Shown here in pieces: positions 44,507 through 53,221 of a stretch of DNA of 64,000 bases (position 1 is the first letter of the stretch; each line of letters begins with the position of its first letter). Source of the stretch: Rhizobium mayense (GTDB taxonomy: Bacteria > Pseudomonadota > Alphaproteobacteria > Rhizobiales > Rhizobiaceae); assembly GCF_030272705.1 (NCBI RefSeq), contig NZ_JARFYM010000029.1, positions 1 to 64,000 of the forward strand, read 5' to 3'. Made by a program: the position numbers and the translations under genes. The notes below the pieces were generated by a model. It was given only the letters and a program-made list of their open reading frames with translations. It was not told the DNA's origin and made no database searches.

Positions 44507-45217
44507 ATGTTCGCCGAAAGTTTTCCCTCACACGACTTTTCGATCGTTGTCGAATTCGGCGGAAGCCTGATGCATGATCTGTCGGTATGTAGGGCGGCTG
44601 TCGCGGAGCTCGAGCGCTTGGTCCAGCGTGGCGATCGAATTTTGGTGGTCCCTGGCAGAGGCTTTCAGGACAAAGCCATTGAGGCTGCTGACACAGCATA
44701 TGCTCCGGCGCCGTTTGCGGCCCCTCACGCCTGCGCTCTCGCTCAAGATCAGACGGGATATTTGCTGGCGCATCGTGCTTTCTCTCCTAATCTTGTTCCA
44801 TCCGCGACGTTGGGCGAATGCCGGAGCCTGGCAAAGGTTGGCAAAATTCCAGTTCTGCTTCCGTCACACATGCTCTTCGCGATGGATCCGGCTATTTGGA
44901 GTTGGGACATTACGTCCGATGCTGTTGCCGCATGGATTGCTTGGGTAACGAACGCTCCTCTATTGGCAATGCTGACCGATGTGGACGGTATCTATCGCGA
45001 CGCGGCAACTCATGATCCCGAAGCGCTCATAAAAGAGATTGATGCCCATGATCTAGCTGAGCTTGGTCATACGTCAATCGATGCTTGTGCGGCCCATTTC
45101 ATGTCGTTGCGAGGTGCCTCGGGGATCATTATCAACGGTGCGCATCCAAACCGGCTCCGTGATTGGACCGACGGAAAGCATGTGAGAGCAACCCACATCA
45201 CCACATTTCGCCGCTAA
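44507..45217 (+). CDS. Amino-acid-kinase-fold protein of unknown substrate
   Basis: The 236-residue protein starts after GGGAGGGGAGC. FSIVVEFGGSLMHDLSVCRA (Gly-rich phosphate loop), GDRILVVPGRGFQDKAIEAA, WDITSDAVAAWIAWVTNAPL and AMLTDVDGIYRD are the landmarks of the aspartate/glutamate/uridylate kinase fold. The size and the DITSD block resemble small kinases such as MfnE or the molybdenum-storage-protein subunits rather than UMP kinase. Being behind a NifA-type promoter, a role in cofactor or metal handling is conceivable, but the substrate cannot be read from the sequence. Confidence 0.7.
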   Translation: MFAESFPSHDFSIVVEFGGSLMHDLSVCRAAVAELERLVQRGDRILVVPGRGFQDKAIEAADTAYAPAPFAAPHACALAQDQTGYLLAHRAFSPNLVPSATLGECRSLAKVGKIPVLLPSHMLFAMDPAIWSWDITSDAVAAWIAWVTNAPLLAMLTDVDGIYRDAATHDPEALIKEIDAHDLAELGHTSIDACAAHFMSLRGASGIIINGAHPNRLRDWTDGKHVRATHITTFRR

Positions 45218-45324
45218 GAAAGACCGCATCAAATTCGGTTAACGACATTGCCGAATTCAAATCGCATTACCCTAATCATTGTAGCTGCCCCTTGCAGAGC
45301 GTTCTTTGATGGTAACGTCATCAA

Positions 45325-46042
45325 TCACAGCAATGGAGGCTCCGGATCCTCGATTGGATCGATGATGTCGGGCCTATCGTTTTTCGGCGAACCTACGTCC
45401 TTGCCGATTGGCCACATTGTCATCAGCTCGCTCGGGAACGGTCTCATCAAGTCGTAGGGATCGGGCTCCGGCGACAGCCAACGCTCGTAGTCTTGCCGAT
45501 GCAATATGACCGGCATGCGGTCATGAATGGCCGCCATCATCTCATTTGCCTCACAGGTGATGATGGCGAAGGTCTTTCGATCAAGACCGATGTCGGGATC
45601 GCGTCGGCTCGACCAGATCCCGGCAAGGGCAAATGGCTCGCCCGACTTCATGGCGATGGCATAGGGTTTTTTGTTCTTGCCGGTTCCGAAGATGTCCTTC
45701 CATTCGAAGAATCCGTTGATCGGCACGAGACAGCGCTTCGATTTATACGATTGCTTGAACATGCCACTGGTCGATATGCCTTCGGACCTGGATCATCGGC
45801 CGAATCGTGCCGTCATCCTTCGCCCAAGCTGGAATAAAGCCCCATCGGGCAGTGGCAAACACCGGCCCCATAACATCGGGTTCCTGCACGATCTCGCGAA
45901 TGATGATTGGATAATTTTGCTGCGGGGCCCCGTTGTAACGCGGGAAACTGTTAGACAGCGGCTCAACATCTCCGGGATCTGCGAAGGCGAAGTTGGCGAG
46001 TAGTTCGCGTAGTGACGATCGGATGTATACGCGTCCGCACAT
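45325..46042 (-). pseudogene. SOS-response-associated peptidase (SRAP/YedK), frameshifted
   Basis: The 5' frame (45743-46042) begins MCGRVYIRSSLRELLANFAF with the invariant Cys2 and contains YNGAPQQNYPIII and ARWGFIPAWAKDDGTIRPMI. The 3' frame (45325-45762) continues SKRCLVPINGFFEWKD, HDRMPVILHRQDYERWLSP. Family members read PMxNARxExxxxxPxFxxxxxxxRCLVPxxGFYEW without a break, so a single indel lies near 45755-45785. A sequencing error would restore a normal gene for protection of abasic sites in single-stranded DNA. Confidence 0.8.
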
Positions 46043-46044
46043 GA

Positions 46045-46560
46045 TTAGGCTGCCGTCCTTCCGTTCAGTCGCATGATCGCTTCATAGCATTTTTCTGCGC
46101 GACAGGCTGTCTCTCTGGCACTCCACTCCCATCCTGCCGATGGACATCCGCAATCGGGTCGCTCAAGCGGTACAGTTCCACAAGCCAAAACCATTTCGCG
46201 GACTGCGGTATAGTCGAGCCGGAATACGCACCCGAGACATGTGGCACAGTCGTAGCCCACAATATCGTCACCTTTTTCTCCCGCCCAGGTGTGCCGCCAT
46301 TTGTAGCGTGGCTTCTCATCCCCCTTTATGCATTCGCGCGCCGTCCAGCCGTTGGTCTCTGTGGCCCGCGGCGGCTCCTCCCGCTCGATTTCTGTCACTG
46401 TATAAGCGTCCAGAATCGCATCTCGGGCTTGAATAGCGATTTCATCCTTCAAAGTTTCGCGTTCTTCCGTGGCGATTTGACTCAGCCAGCTTAGGCTTGA
46501 ACGCCTGGTCCACGATCCAACGCACCTCATATTCGGACCAGGACAAACAGTCCTGGTCAC
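46045..46560 (-). CDS. Hypothetical Cys-containing protein
   Basis: The 171-residue frame has ERETLKDEIAIQARDAILDA, WTARECIKGDEKPRYKWRHT and a Cys pair block DCATCLGCVFRLDY, then PDCGCPSAGWEW. No family is recognised; the cysteines might bind zinc or Fe-S. The preceding frame (46442-46642, with YMLDLIKSGDQDCLSWSEYE) may be its true N-terminus, joined by a lost frame near 46500, so this entry may be part of a broken gene. Confidence 0.4.
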   Translation of the reverse strand: MTRTVCPGPNMRCVGSWTRRSSLSWLSQIATEERETLKDEIAIQARDAILDAYTVTEIEREEPPRATETNGWTARECIKGDEKPRYKWRHTWAGEKGDDIVGYDCATCLGCVFRLDYTAVREMVLACGTVPLERPDCGCPSAGWEWSARETACRAEKCYEAIMRLNGRTAA

Positions 46561-46642
46561 CTGACTTGATTAAATCAAGCATATATTGCATAGGAGTGCG
46601 CCCTCTGCTCAAAGCAATCGTCCGCATCGAGATCATTATCAA

Positions 46643-46814
46643 TATATTTCTCGATATATTCCTTATTTGATCTTTCTAGTTCCTTGTTTTTACGGTGACG
46701 TACCGGTTGCCATGTTGTTATTACGGAATATACGAAAAATATAATTCAATCATCCATTGCCTTTCTTCAAAGAAGCGTTCAGCTTTAGCTCTAGCTTCAT
46801 GAAGGAGGAGTGAC
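46643..46814. other. AT-rich region upstream of the PEP mutase gene
   Basis: About 170 bp, distinctly AT-richer than its surroundings, with repeats of ATATATT and a strong ribosome-binding site (GAAGGAGGAGTGAC) at the end. It probably holds the promoter of the PEP mutase operon. No -24/-12 match was found. Confidence 0.45.
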
Positions 46815-47726
46815 ATGAATCAGGCAGCTCTAATAGCTGGGCCGATCGGTCCGATCGAGAACCCAACGACGATGCTCCGTGATCTCGTTTGCTCCGCCAA
46901 GCTGTCGTTCCTTATGGAAGCTCATGACGGACTTTCTGCGGCGATCGTCAAGCAGGCTGGCTTTAAGGGACTTTGGGCATCCGGATTTTCGATCTCTTCG
47001 GCATTAGGCTATCGCGATGCCAACGAGGCGAGTTGGACCGAGGTTGTCGACGTGGTGGAGCGGATGGCCGACGCCAGTGGACTGCCGATCCTGGTTGACG
47101 GCGAGTCTGGATTCGGCAATTTCAACAACGCCCGTCTATTGGCGATAAAGCTCTTGCAGCACGGCGCCGCCGGCGTCTGCCTTGAAGACAAGCTTTTCCC
47201 GAAGAGAAACAGTTTCGTTGGAGACCGTCACCCGCTCGTAGATATCGATGAGTTTTGCGGCCGCCTTAGAGCAGTCAAGGACACCACCGGGAACGACCTC
47301 GTGCTCGTCGCTCGCATCGAAGCGCTAATCGCCGGCTACGGTCTAGGTGAGGCGTTGAGGCGCGCGGAGGCCTATGCCGAAGCCGGCGCCGACGCGATCC
47401 TGATCCATTCGCGCAAAAGCCATGCGAACGAGATTTTCGCTTTTGCGAAACAGTGGCAGAAGCTTCCGATCGTGATCGTGCCGACGAAGTACTACCGTAC
47501 TCCAGCCTCGGCATATCGGGATGCGGGCATCTCGACGGTGATATGGGCAAACCATGCAATGCGGGCTGCAGTTGCAGGGATGCGCGCGGTGTGCGGCCGT
47601 ATCGCCACCGAAGAGAGCGTTGCCGGAATTGAGCCGGAAGTCGCCACACTCGAGGAGGTCTTTGACCTCATGGGCTATGAGGAACTGGTATCGGCCGAAG
47701 AACGCTATCTGCCGAAGCATCTATAG
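46815..47726 (+). CDS. Phosphoenolpyruvate phosphomutase (PEP mutase)
   Basis: Converts PEP to phosphonopyruvate, the C-P bond-forming step of nearly all phosphonate pathways. The 303-residue protein of the isocitrate-lyase superfamily has FLMEAHDGLSAAIVKQAGFK, VDGESGFGNFNN (metal-binding Asp) and the PEP mutase signature EDKLFPKRNS, which separates it from related lyases. VARIEALIAGYGLGEALRRA follows. A strong ribosome-binding site precedes the ATG. A nucleotidyltransferase gene follows after 161 bp. Phosphonopyruvate decarboxylase, the usual next enzyme, is not in the window. Confidence 0.88.
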   Translation: MNQAALIAGPIGPIENPTTMLRDLVCSAKLSFLMEAHDGLSAAIVKQAGFKGLWASGFSISSALGYRDANEASWTEVVDVVERMADASGLPILVDGESGFGNFNNARLLAIKLLQHGAAGVCLEDKLFPKRNSFVGDRHPLVDIDEFCGRLRAVKDTTGNDLVLVARIEALIAGYGLGEALRRAEAYAEAGADAILIHSRKSHANEIFAFAKQWQKLPIVIVPTKYYRTPASAYRDAGISTVIWANHAMRAAVAGMRAVCGRIATEESVAGIEPEVATLEEVFDLMGYEELVSAEERYLPKHL

Positions 47727-47887
47727 CCTGGGGTTTCCAGCACTGGATTCGGTAGCCAGCCAGGCTTCGCCTCTCCTATGGGGTATCGACTGATAAACTG
47801 GAGACAGGCCTCACCCGGCTCTTTACGGTTCTGAGCGCCTGGCAATGACGAGATCATGGTACAGGCAGACGGAAGGGAACTACGACG

Positions 47888-48694
47888 ATGAAAAGTGCTC
47901 CCAAGAACGCAGTCATACTTGCCGCAGGTCGTGGATCTCGCCTGCGACCCTTGACAGAACTGACGCCGAAGCCACTCGTCAAAGTCAACGGTACGCCCAT
48001 TATTCACAATGCGCTTCGCAACCTGGAAGCGGCGGGCGTACAGGAAGTCACCATCGTCGTTGGCTACCGCATGGATGCGATCCAGTGCTCCTGCGACAAT
48101 CGCTTCGGCAATCTTGAAATTAACTACGTCGAGTCCTCGGTCTTCGACAAGACGGGCACTGCGTATTCCCTCTGGTTGGCACGCGAGAGACTGCTGGCCG
48201 GGGACATCTATCTCCTGGAAGGGGATGTCTTTTTCGAGTTGGAAGCCCTCCGCTATATCGAAATGGGAGAAGCCGAAAACGTTGCTGCGGTCGCACCTTT
48301 CGGCTGGTCGATGGAAGGCTCCGCTGTCGTCCTGGCCGAAAACGGCTATATCACCGAGGTGCGGATGAAACAAACGGGCGCCAATTTGAGCGACGGCTCG
48401 CCGGCGCTATTCAAGACGATGAATCTGATCCGCTTTTCTTGCAACGATCTGCGCGAGACGATCGTCCCTTATCTCGACGACCTCATCGCCGGCGGCGCCG
48501 TAAAGTCCTACACTGAAGAGCTGTTGTCTGATCTGATACGGAACAAGGATCTGCAGATCGCCGCTGCCAGATGTGATGACGTCAGGTGGTGTGAGATCGA
48601 CAATGAGGACGATCTGCGCATTGCTGAGGCAATATTCCTATCCGGAGTTCCGTCAAGGTCGCAATCTTGTCCGCAGATGCCCACGCATCCCTAA
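47888..48694 (+). CDS. NTP-transferase, probably phosphonate/phosphocholine cytidylyltransferase-like
   Basis: The 268-residue protein has AVILAAGRGSRLRPLTELTP (the GxGTRLRPLTxxxPK nucleotide-binding loop) and KPLVKVNGTPIIHNALRNLE. It also has the VIVVGYR-type strand TIVVGYRMDAI, LEGDVFFE (metal Asp) and WCEIDNEDDL. It resembles LicC/PntC-type CTP transferases, which in phosphonate pathways activate 2-aminoethylphosphonate to its CMP derivative. Paired with PEP mutase as in other organisms, it suggests that a phosphonate is attached to a lipid or polysaccharide. A sugar-nucleotide enzyme is the alternative. Confidence 0.75.
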   Translation: MKSAPKNAVILAAGRGSRLRPLTELTPKPLVKVNGTPIIHNALRNLEAAGVQEVTIVVGYRMDAIQCSCDNRFGNLEINYVESSVFDKTGTAYSLWLARERLLAGDIYLLEGDVFFELEALRYIEMGEAENVAAVAPFGWSMEGSAVVLAENGYITEVRMKQTGANLSDGSPALFKTMNLIRFSCNDLRETIVPYLDDLIAGGAVKSYTEELLSDLIRNKDLQIAAARCDDVRWCEIDNEDDLRIAEAIFLSGVPSRSQSCPQMPTHP

Positions 48695-49123
48695 AGCCGC
48701 TCCATTCCCGAGATATCGGTAGCAATTCTAGGAACCCGTCAGCGCTGACGACAGAGAGATCATACGTGCCCGCTGACGCAGGAGCACCAACATGGTGGAT
48801 TTCGTCAGGCTTGCCGCAATAGTCGGTGAAGAATACCTTCAAGACTTCTTGCTTGGACAGGACGCCGTTGTGAGTTCTCGTGAGCTTCTGAGAAGGACGG
48901 AACAGTTCCTCAGGCAACCAGATAGTATGCTGGACCGGCAAGACGAGCCGCAGCTACCAGAAACTGACCTAGCCGACGAGCTTCAAAGGCAAGCGCGCTC
49001 CAGCCGGTCACAATGATCTTTGTTGACGTTGCGGCGCAGTTTTTCGGAATTAGGTAGCAGGACCCACCAGACTCCATCCCACTGAAGGAATAGAAACGGT
49101 ACGATCCCGTGGAGCAGTTGAGC
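48695..49123 (-). other. Intergenic stretch with a doubtful reverse frame
   Basis: A minus-strand frame (48582-48941) encodes PEELFRPSQKLTRTHNGVLS, VLKVFFTDYCGKPDEIHHVG and LLPISREWSGFRDAWASADK. Its composition looks protein-like, but it overlaps the end of the transferase gene and no family is recognised. A second frame upstream (48910-49137) may be its other half. It is possibly a decayed gene. Confidence 0.3.
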
Positions 49124-49523
49124 ATGGCAGTTGTCACAGACGAACTGAAAAGAAAGCGGGCCGAAATCGGCGTTCCTATCGAAGATCTGCGAAAGCAGAT
49201 TGCGATTCTTGAGCAGCAGCAGGCTGCGTTCGAGATCGTCGTCCGATCCTACGAGCCGGATTACTCGCCGGAGGCTGTCAACAGCAAGAACTTCGAGCGC
49301 CGCGGTTTCGTGTTCCGTATGCTCCGCCAAGCCGGACGACCAATCACAGCGGCAGATTTTGCTACAGCCTTTGCCCGCGAGAAAGGCCTTGGCGAATACG
49401 CCATAGCTCGGTCTTATCGGCAACCGCTTATTGCAGATGCTAGATCGGCTCGCCAAGGCTGACCGTGTCCGCCGCGTGAGCAAGGTCGACGGGCAGCGAC
49501 ATCTCTTTGAGCTCGCGGCCTAG
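49124..49523 (+). pseudogene. Hypothetical coiled-coil/winged-helix protein, probably frameshifted
   Basis: From the ATG at 49124 the frame encodes a coiled segment (VTDELKRKRAEIGVPIEDLR, KQIAILEQQQAAFEIVVRSY) and a likely winged helix (RGFVFRMLRQAGRPITAADF). Near 49415 the sensible continuation (NRLLQMLDRLAKADRVRRVS, then DGQRHLFELAA) lies in another frame and ends at 49523. One base change in length would give a protein of about 130 residues. The family is not recognised. Confidence 0.45.
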
Positions 49524-49617
49524 CTGTCCGGACTTCGGCATTCTCCCAGACTAGGTCGGGCGGATGATTGCCCTGCCAGTAGCCGCATAGTTCCCCGAAG
49601 TCGGCCTCGACAGCGCC

Positions 49618-50125
49618 TTATGGGGCATACCCATAGCTGCAGGCCTTTGTCGACGCGACGGTTGTCCTCACACCAGGCGTTCTCGGCCGCGTACCAGTCG
49701 AAGTAGCGCACCGAGAAACGATGGTGGATGCCGAAATAGGCCCCTTGGATGCGGCTGAAGAAGCTTTCGACATGGTTCGTGTTGACACCGCCCTCGGTCT
49801 GGTATTCCTCGTTGCCGTTGAGCAGGCGCCGTTCCTGCAGACTTCTAGGTCGTCGTAGCTCAAGTGTTCGTCCGCATGCAGAGGCGAATCCTTGCGTATA
49901 TGCTGGCGCACCATGTGCCTGGCTCGTCGGGATCCTCGGTGCTCGCGCTCCCGATCGACCGTCGAATTTAATTCTCGCCATGCCGCTTCGACGTGTTTGG
50001 CGCCAAGCTTTAGGCCGATCTGCAGGAAGCGCTCCGCCTGAAAATCGAGATCGTCGATCACAAAGCCATTCGTTGCAGCGAAAAACTCCTGTAGCATCCA
50101 TCCGTTGCAAGGGAACGGGGGCGTC
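49618..50125 (-). mobile_element. IS1595-family (ISXO2-like) transposase remnant
   Basis: On the minus strand HVEAAWRELNSTVDRE gives way after frame changes to GGVNTNHVESFFSRIQGAYF and GIHHRFSVRYFDWYAAENAW, the ISXO2 C-terminal block with the third catalytic residue (NxxExxFSRxxxxxxGxHH) and the CEDNRR tail. The N-terminal zinc ribbon is missing and the frames change at least twice. Confidence 0.65.
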
Positions 50126-50127
50126 GG

Positions 50128-52035
50128 GTGCCATTCTACATTCGCAAGTCGGTAAAGGCGGGACCATTCCGGTTTAATTTTTCCAAAGGCGGTGTCGGCG
50201 TCTCGGTCGGCGTAAAGGGCTTGCGGATCGGTGCCGGACCTCGAGGCCACTATATCCATGTCGGACGAGGCGGGCTGTATTATCGAGCGTCACTTCGCAG
50301 TGCTGGCAAAGGTCGACATCGGGCGAATAACGGGCCACTTCCGGCCCAGGTCACTTTCGAAGAACCTGGCGTCAACATGATCGAGATCGAGTCCGGCGAC
50401 GTCTTGTTGATGCGTGACGAGAACTTCGGCGAGTTGCTGGACGAAATCAACGCGAAGGCCAATCAATGGCGGCTGTCGGCTCTTTTTGGATTGCTCGCGG
50501 CTCTCCTCGGTGTTTTTCTGCTGATGAAAGCAGCACCGGTGGGGATTTGGGTGCTGATCGCCGCCCTTCCCGCCTGGGCGATCGGGTCGTGGCTCGACTC
50601 CTACCGTCGGTCGGCAGTACTCTTTTACGATATCGATGGCCCGATCGAACAAGCCTACAGGGAGATGATCGCGGCTTTCGATGGCTTAAGCTCCTGCGCC
50701 GGGAAATGGCATATCGAGGCTGGCAGTCCGATCAGCGATCTGACGACCTGGAAAAGAAATGCAGGCGCCTCCTACCTCGTCAAGCGAACCGCCACAAAGG
50801 TCGCCTACGCTCTGCCGAAGGTCATCAAGAGCAACATCACGCCACCCTCGATACATGCTGGCAAGCAGATCATCTATTTCATGCCCGACGTTATTTTGGT
50901 CGCCCACAATTCGCGCTTCGGGGCGGTGTCGTATTCCGATCTCCGCGTTCATTGGCAAGAGTCACGATTCATCGAAGATGGGCGTCCCCCTCGTGACGCG
51001 AAGGTCGTCGACCGTACATGGCAGCACCCGAATAAGAATGGCGGGCCTGATCGGCGTTTTCGCAACAACCGACAACTGCATGTTTGTCTCTATGACACCC
51101 TTCATCTGCAAAGCGACAGCGGCCTCAATGAGGTGCTGGAGTTTTCACAAGCAGGAAAACTTGCTGGCTTTGTCGCTGGTTGCCAAGCTTTGGCGAGGGC
51201 AAAGACCGAGGCCTCACAAACACCGAGAGCTATCGCAGCGACCGCGACGTCAGCGTCACCAGCAGTGACACCAAGTTCGCCTCTGCCGACCGAACAGGAA
51301 CCAAAGAGCCTTGTGCCTGCCATAGCGTTCATCATTGGCGGCATCTTTGCACTTCCTATTGCGATCGCCGCGTTCCAAAACGCCGGACGATCGACCAGGC
51401 CCGTCACAACGCAAGCTGCTGCCGCCACCGGTTCGGGGCAAGTCGCGTCGTCATCGTCCACGCAGGTGAAGTCCGCCGGCTCTGCCACCGGTTCAGAGCA
51501 GGTCGCATCGTCCCCGTCCACGCTGTTGCCGTCCGCCGCCTCCGCCTCGGCTACAAGTCCGCTCGTACACCCCAGCCAGGCGCAGAACGTGGAGGTTCCG
51601 GAACCCGCAGGCAACCAGAAAACTTCGACAGCTGATCTCATTCAAGCTGATCAGGAGCCAACGCCCGATCCCGCTTCCTTCGAAACACTTGCGGCGGCGG
51701 CAACCGCATCCGACGCCTCTCCGGTAGCTGCTGCATCCGAGCCTCCCGGCACGCCTTATATCGCCCCACCGGAGCTGAAGTTCGCCTACCTCAGGCAATC
51801 CTTTCAGCTGAGGGATGGACCCGGCGCAAATTACATCCCGGTCGCAGCAGTCGGGCAGAACGCATTGCTGGCCTTACTTGAGACGGAAGGTGGATGGGTC
51901 CATGTCTCTGGTGGTGCGTCAGCGGTGGGATGGGTGCCAAAGGAATTGCTCGGTCAACGTCCGGTCTCGCCTCAACCCACCGCACCCAAGGGGCAAAATA
52001 CGTTCACGCGCACGCCTCGGCAAGGTGGTCGATAA
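50128..52035 (+). CDS. DUF4236 membrane protein with a C-terminal SH3-like domain
   Basis: The 635-residue protein starts with GTG at 50128. It opens with the DUF4236 domain (PFYIRKSVKAGPFRFNFSKG, GVGVSVGVKGLRIGAGPRGH, then GGLYYRASL). Two close hydrophobic helices follow at about 115-150 (SALFGLLAALLGVFLLMKAA and later), then a 200-residue cytoplasmic-like part, another helix near 400-420 (AIAFIIGGIFALPIAIAAFQ), a long Ala/Ser/Thr/Pro linker with two near-repeats (SGQVASSSSTQVKSAG / SEQVASSPSTLLPSA), and an SH3_3-type domain at 575-625. It ends two bases from the convergent ClpP-fold gene. Function unknown. Confidence 0.75.
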   Translation: MPFYIRKSVKAGPFRFNFSKGGVGVSVGVKGLRIGAGPRGHYIHVGRGGLYYRASLRSAGKGRHRANNGPLPAQVTFEEPGVNMIEIESGDVLLMRDENFGELLDEINAKANQWRLSALFGLLAALLGVFLLMKAAPVGIWVLIAALPAWAIGSWLDSYRRSAVLFYDIDGPIEQAYREMIAAFDGLSSCAGKWHIEAGSPISDLTTWKRNAGASYLVKRTATKVAYALPKVIKSNITPPSIHAGKQIIYFMPDVILVAHNSRFGAVSYSDLRVHWQESRFIEDGRPPRDAKVVDRTWQHPNKNGGPDRRFRNNRQLHVCLYDTLHLQSDSGLNEVLEFSQAGKLAGFVAGCQALARAKTEASQTPRAIAATATSASPAVTPSSPLPTEQEPKSLVPAIAFIIGGIFALPIAIAAFQNAGRSTRPVTTQAAAATGSGQVASSSSTQVKSAGSATGSEQVASSPSTLLPSAASASATSPLVHPSQAQNVEVPEPAGNQKTSTADLIQADQEPTPDPASFETLAAAATASDASPVAAASEPPGTPYIAPPELKFAYLRQSFQLRDGPGANYIPVAAVGQNALLALLETEGGWVHVSGGASAVGWVPKELLGQRPVSPQPTAPKGQNTFTRTPRQGGR

Positions 52036-52036
52036 C

Positions 52037-53197
52037 TCATTGAAGGGTACATGGGCCCCAGGTCGCATCGAGTTTTCGGCACCAGCCGCTATTGCTCAGT
52101 TCTGTAAGAAGCACAGCCTGTGAATTGCAGGCGTCCTGCGCGTACGACAGCGAGCATGCAAAACTCTCGGTCACCCACCGACGAATAATCCGATCCGGTC
52201 CAGCTACTGATTTGTCATTGGTCGTAATCTTGCCGTTCTCGGCCAGAATTTTGTGGGTCGTGGGGTCCCATGTCATTACCGCGTTCACCACGCCAGAGGA
52301 CGATTTTTTGCGTGCGGGGCTATAGGCGTACCAGTCGACCACCGCGAAGATGGTGCAGACGTCAAAACACGCTGCATGCGCTGTACCGGATCGAACGGCA
52401 TAGATACGCACGGGCCAGCGGATCGCGAACTGCTGCTTCTCCTGCAGGACATCTGCCTTTAAGCGCTGGGAGCCATAATAGAGAACCGAATCCCCGTAGT
52501 TGTTCGCAAGGAACGACATTCCTTCGTTCGTGGTCCAAGTTCGCTGCATTTCCTGAAAGAACTGAAGCGCAGCCTCGTTCAATGCTGCCGAGGGAACCTC
52601 GTCCGATACGGCCGTCTCTTCCGCCGTCGGCGCGACATAAGGCGTGGGCTGCCCGGTCACGAGACCGAAGCCAGCCATATCGATGAGCGACAGCACCCGT
52701 CGATCGCCGTCAGCAAGGCCGGTGACGAATGTAAGGAAGGTGGGATCGAGACCCATCTCTGCGAAGTAGGCTTTGTATTTATCGGTGCCGGTTTGCTGCC
52801 CGGAGATTCCCGACGAGAGAAGCGTGCGATCAACAACTACCGAGGCGTCTTCCGCAAAGCGCTGTGTCCCACCGACAAAAGCGAATAAACATGAACCTTC
52901 GCATTTTGAGCCCGAGACCTGCAATGTCGCAAGTTTCAGTCGACGAATGGCTCGTCCATACCCGATCGCTGCATCTGCATCACCTCCGGGCGAATTGAAT
53001 GCGATGAATTTCGGAACGCTGCTCTTTATTTCGGCTTCGAGCTTGTCGGGAAGATCGCTGGGCTCGAACGTTCCTTGAAGCAGCAAGATGTCGTTGTTTG
53101 CTGCTTTCACATGGGCAAACCTGATAGCCGCTTGACCGGGGCTGGCGATCAGCGCTGCCAATGAAATGAGGGCAGAAATGAAGACAGACGAGCGCAT
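52037..53197 (-). CDS. Periplasmic ClpP/crotonase-fold protein (COG3904-like)
   Basis: The 386-residue protein has a signal peptide (MRSSVFISALISLAALIASP, cleavage after GQAA). It contains the ClpP-like core FIAFNSPGGDADAAIGYGRA, then KCEGSCLFAFVGGTQRFAED, in which Ser of GSC is at the nucleophile position. A C-terminal half of about 180 residues (from SAALNEAALQFFQEMQRTW) is an extra domain with three cysteine pairs. It begins 24 bp after hxsA on the same strand, so it is probably the last gene of the hxs operon. It may process or handle the exported HxsA peptide; that is inference from position. Confidence 0.7.
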   Translation of the reverse strand: MRSSVFISALISLAALIASPGQAAIRFAHVKAANNDILLLQGTFEPSDLPDKLEAEIKSSVPKFIAFNSPGGDADAAIGYGRAIRRLKLATLQVSGSKCEGSCLFAFVGGTQRFAEDASVVVDRTLLSSGISGQQTGTDKYKAYFAEMGLDPTFLTFVTGLADGDRRVLSLIDMAGFGLVTGQPTPYVAPTAEETAVSDEVPSAALNEAALQFFQEMQRTWTTNEGMSFLANNYGDSVLYYGSQRLKADVLQEKQQFAIRWPVRIYAVRSGTAHAACFDVCTIFAVVDWYAYSPARKKSSSGVVNAVMTWDPTTHKILAENGKITTNDKSVAGPDRIIRRWVTESFACSLSYAQDACNSQAVLLTELSNSGWCRKLDATWGPCTLQ

Positions 53198-53221
53198 CGC
53201 TCCCTCCCCGATCCCATCGGG

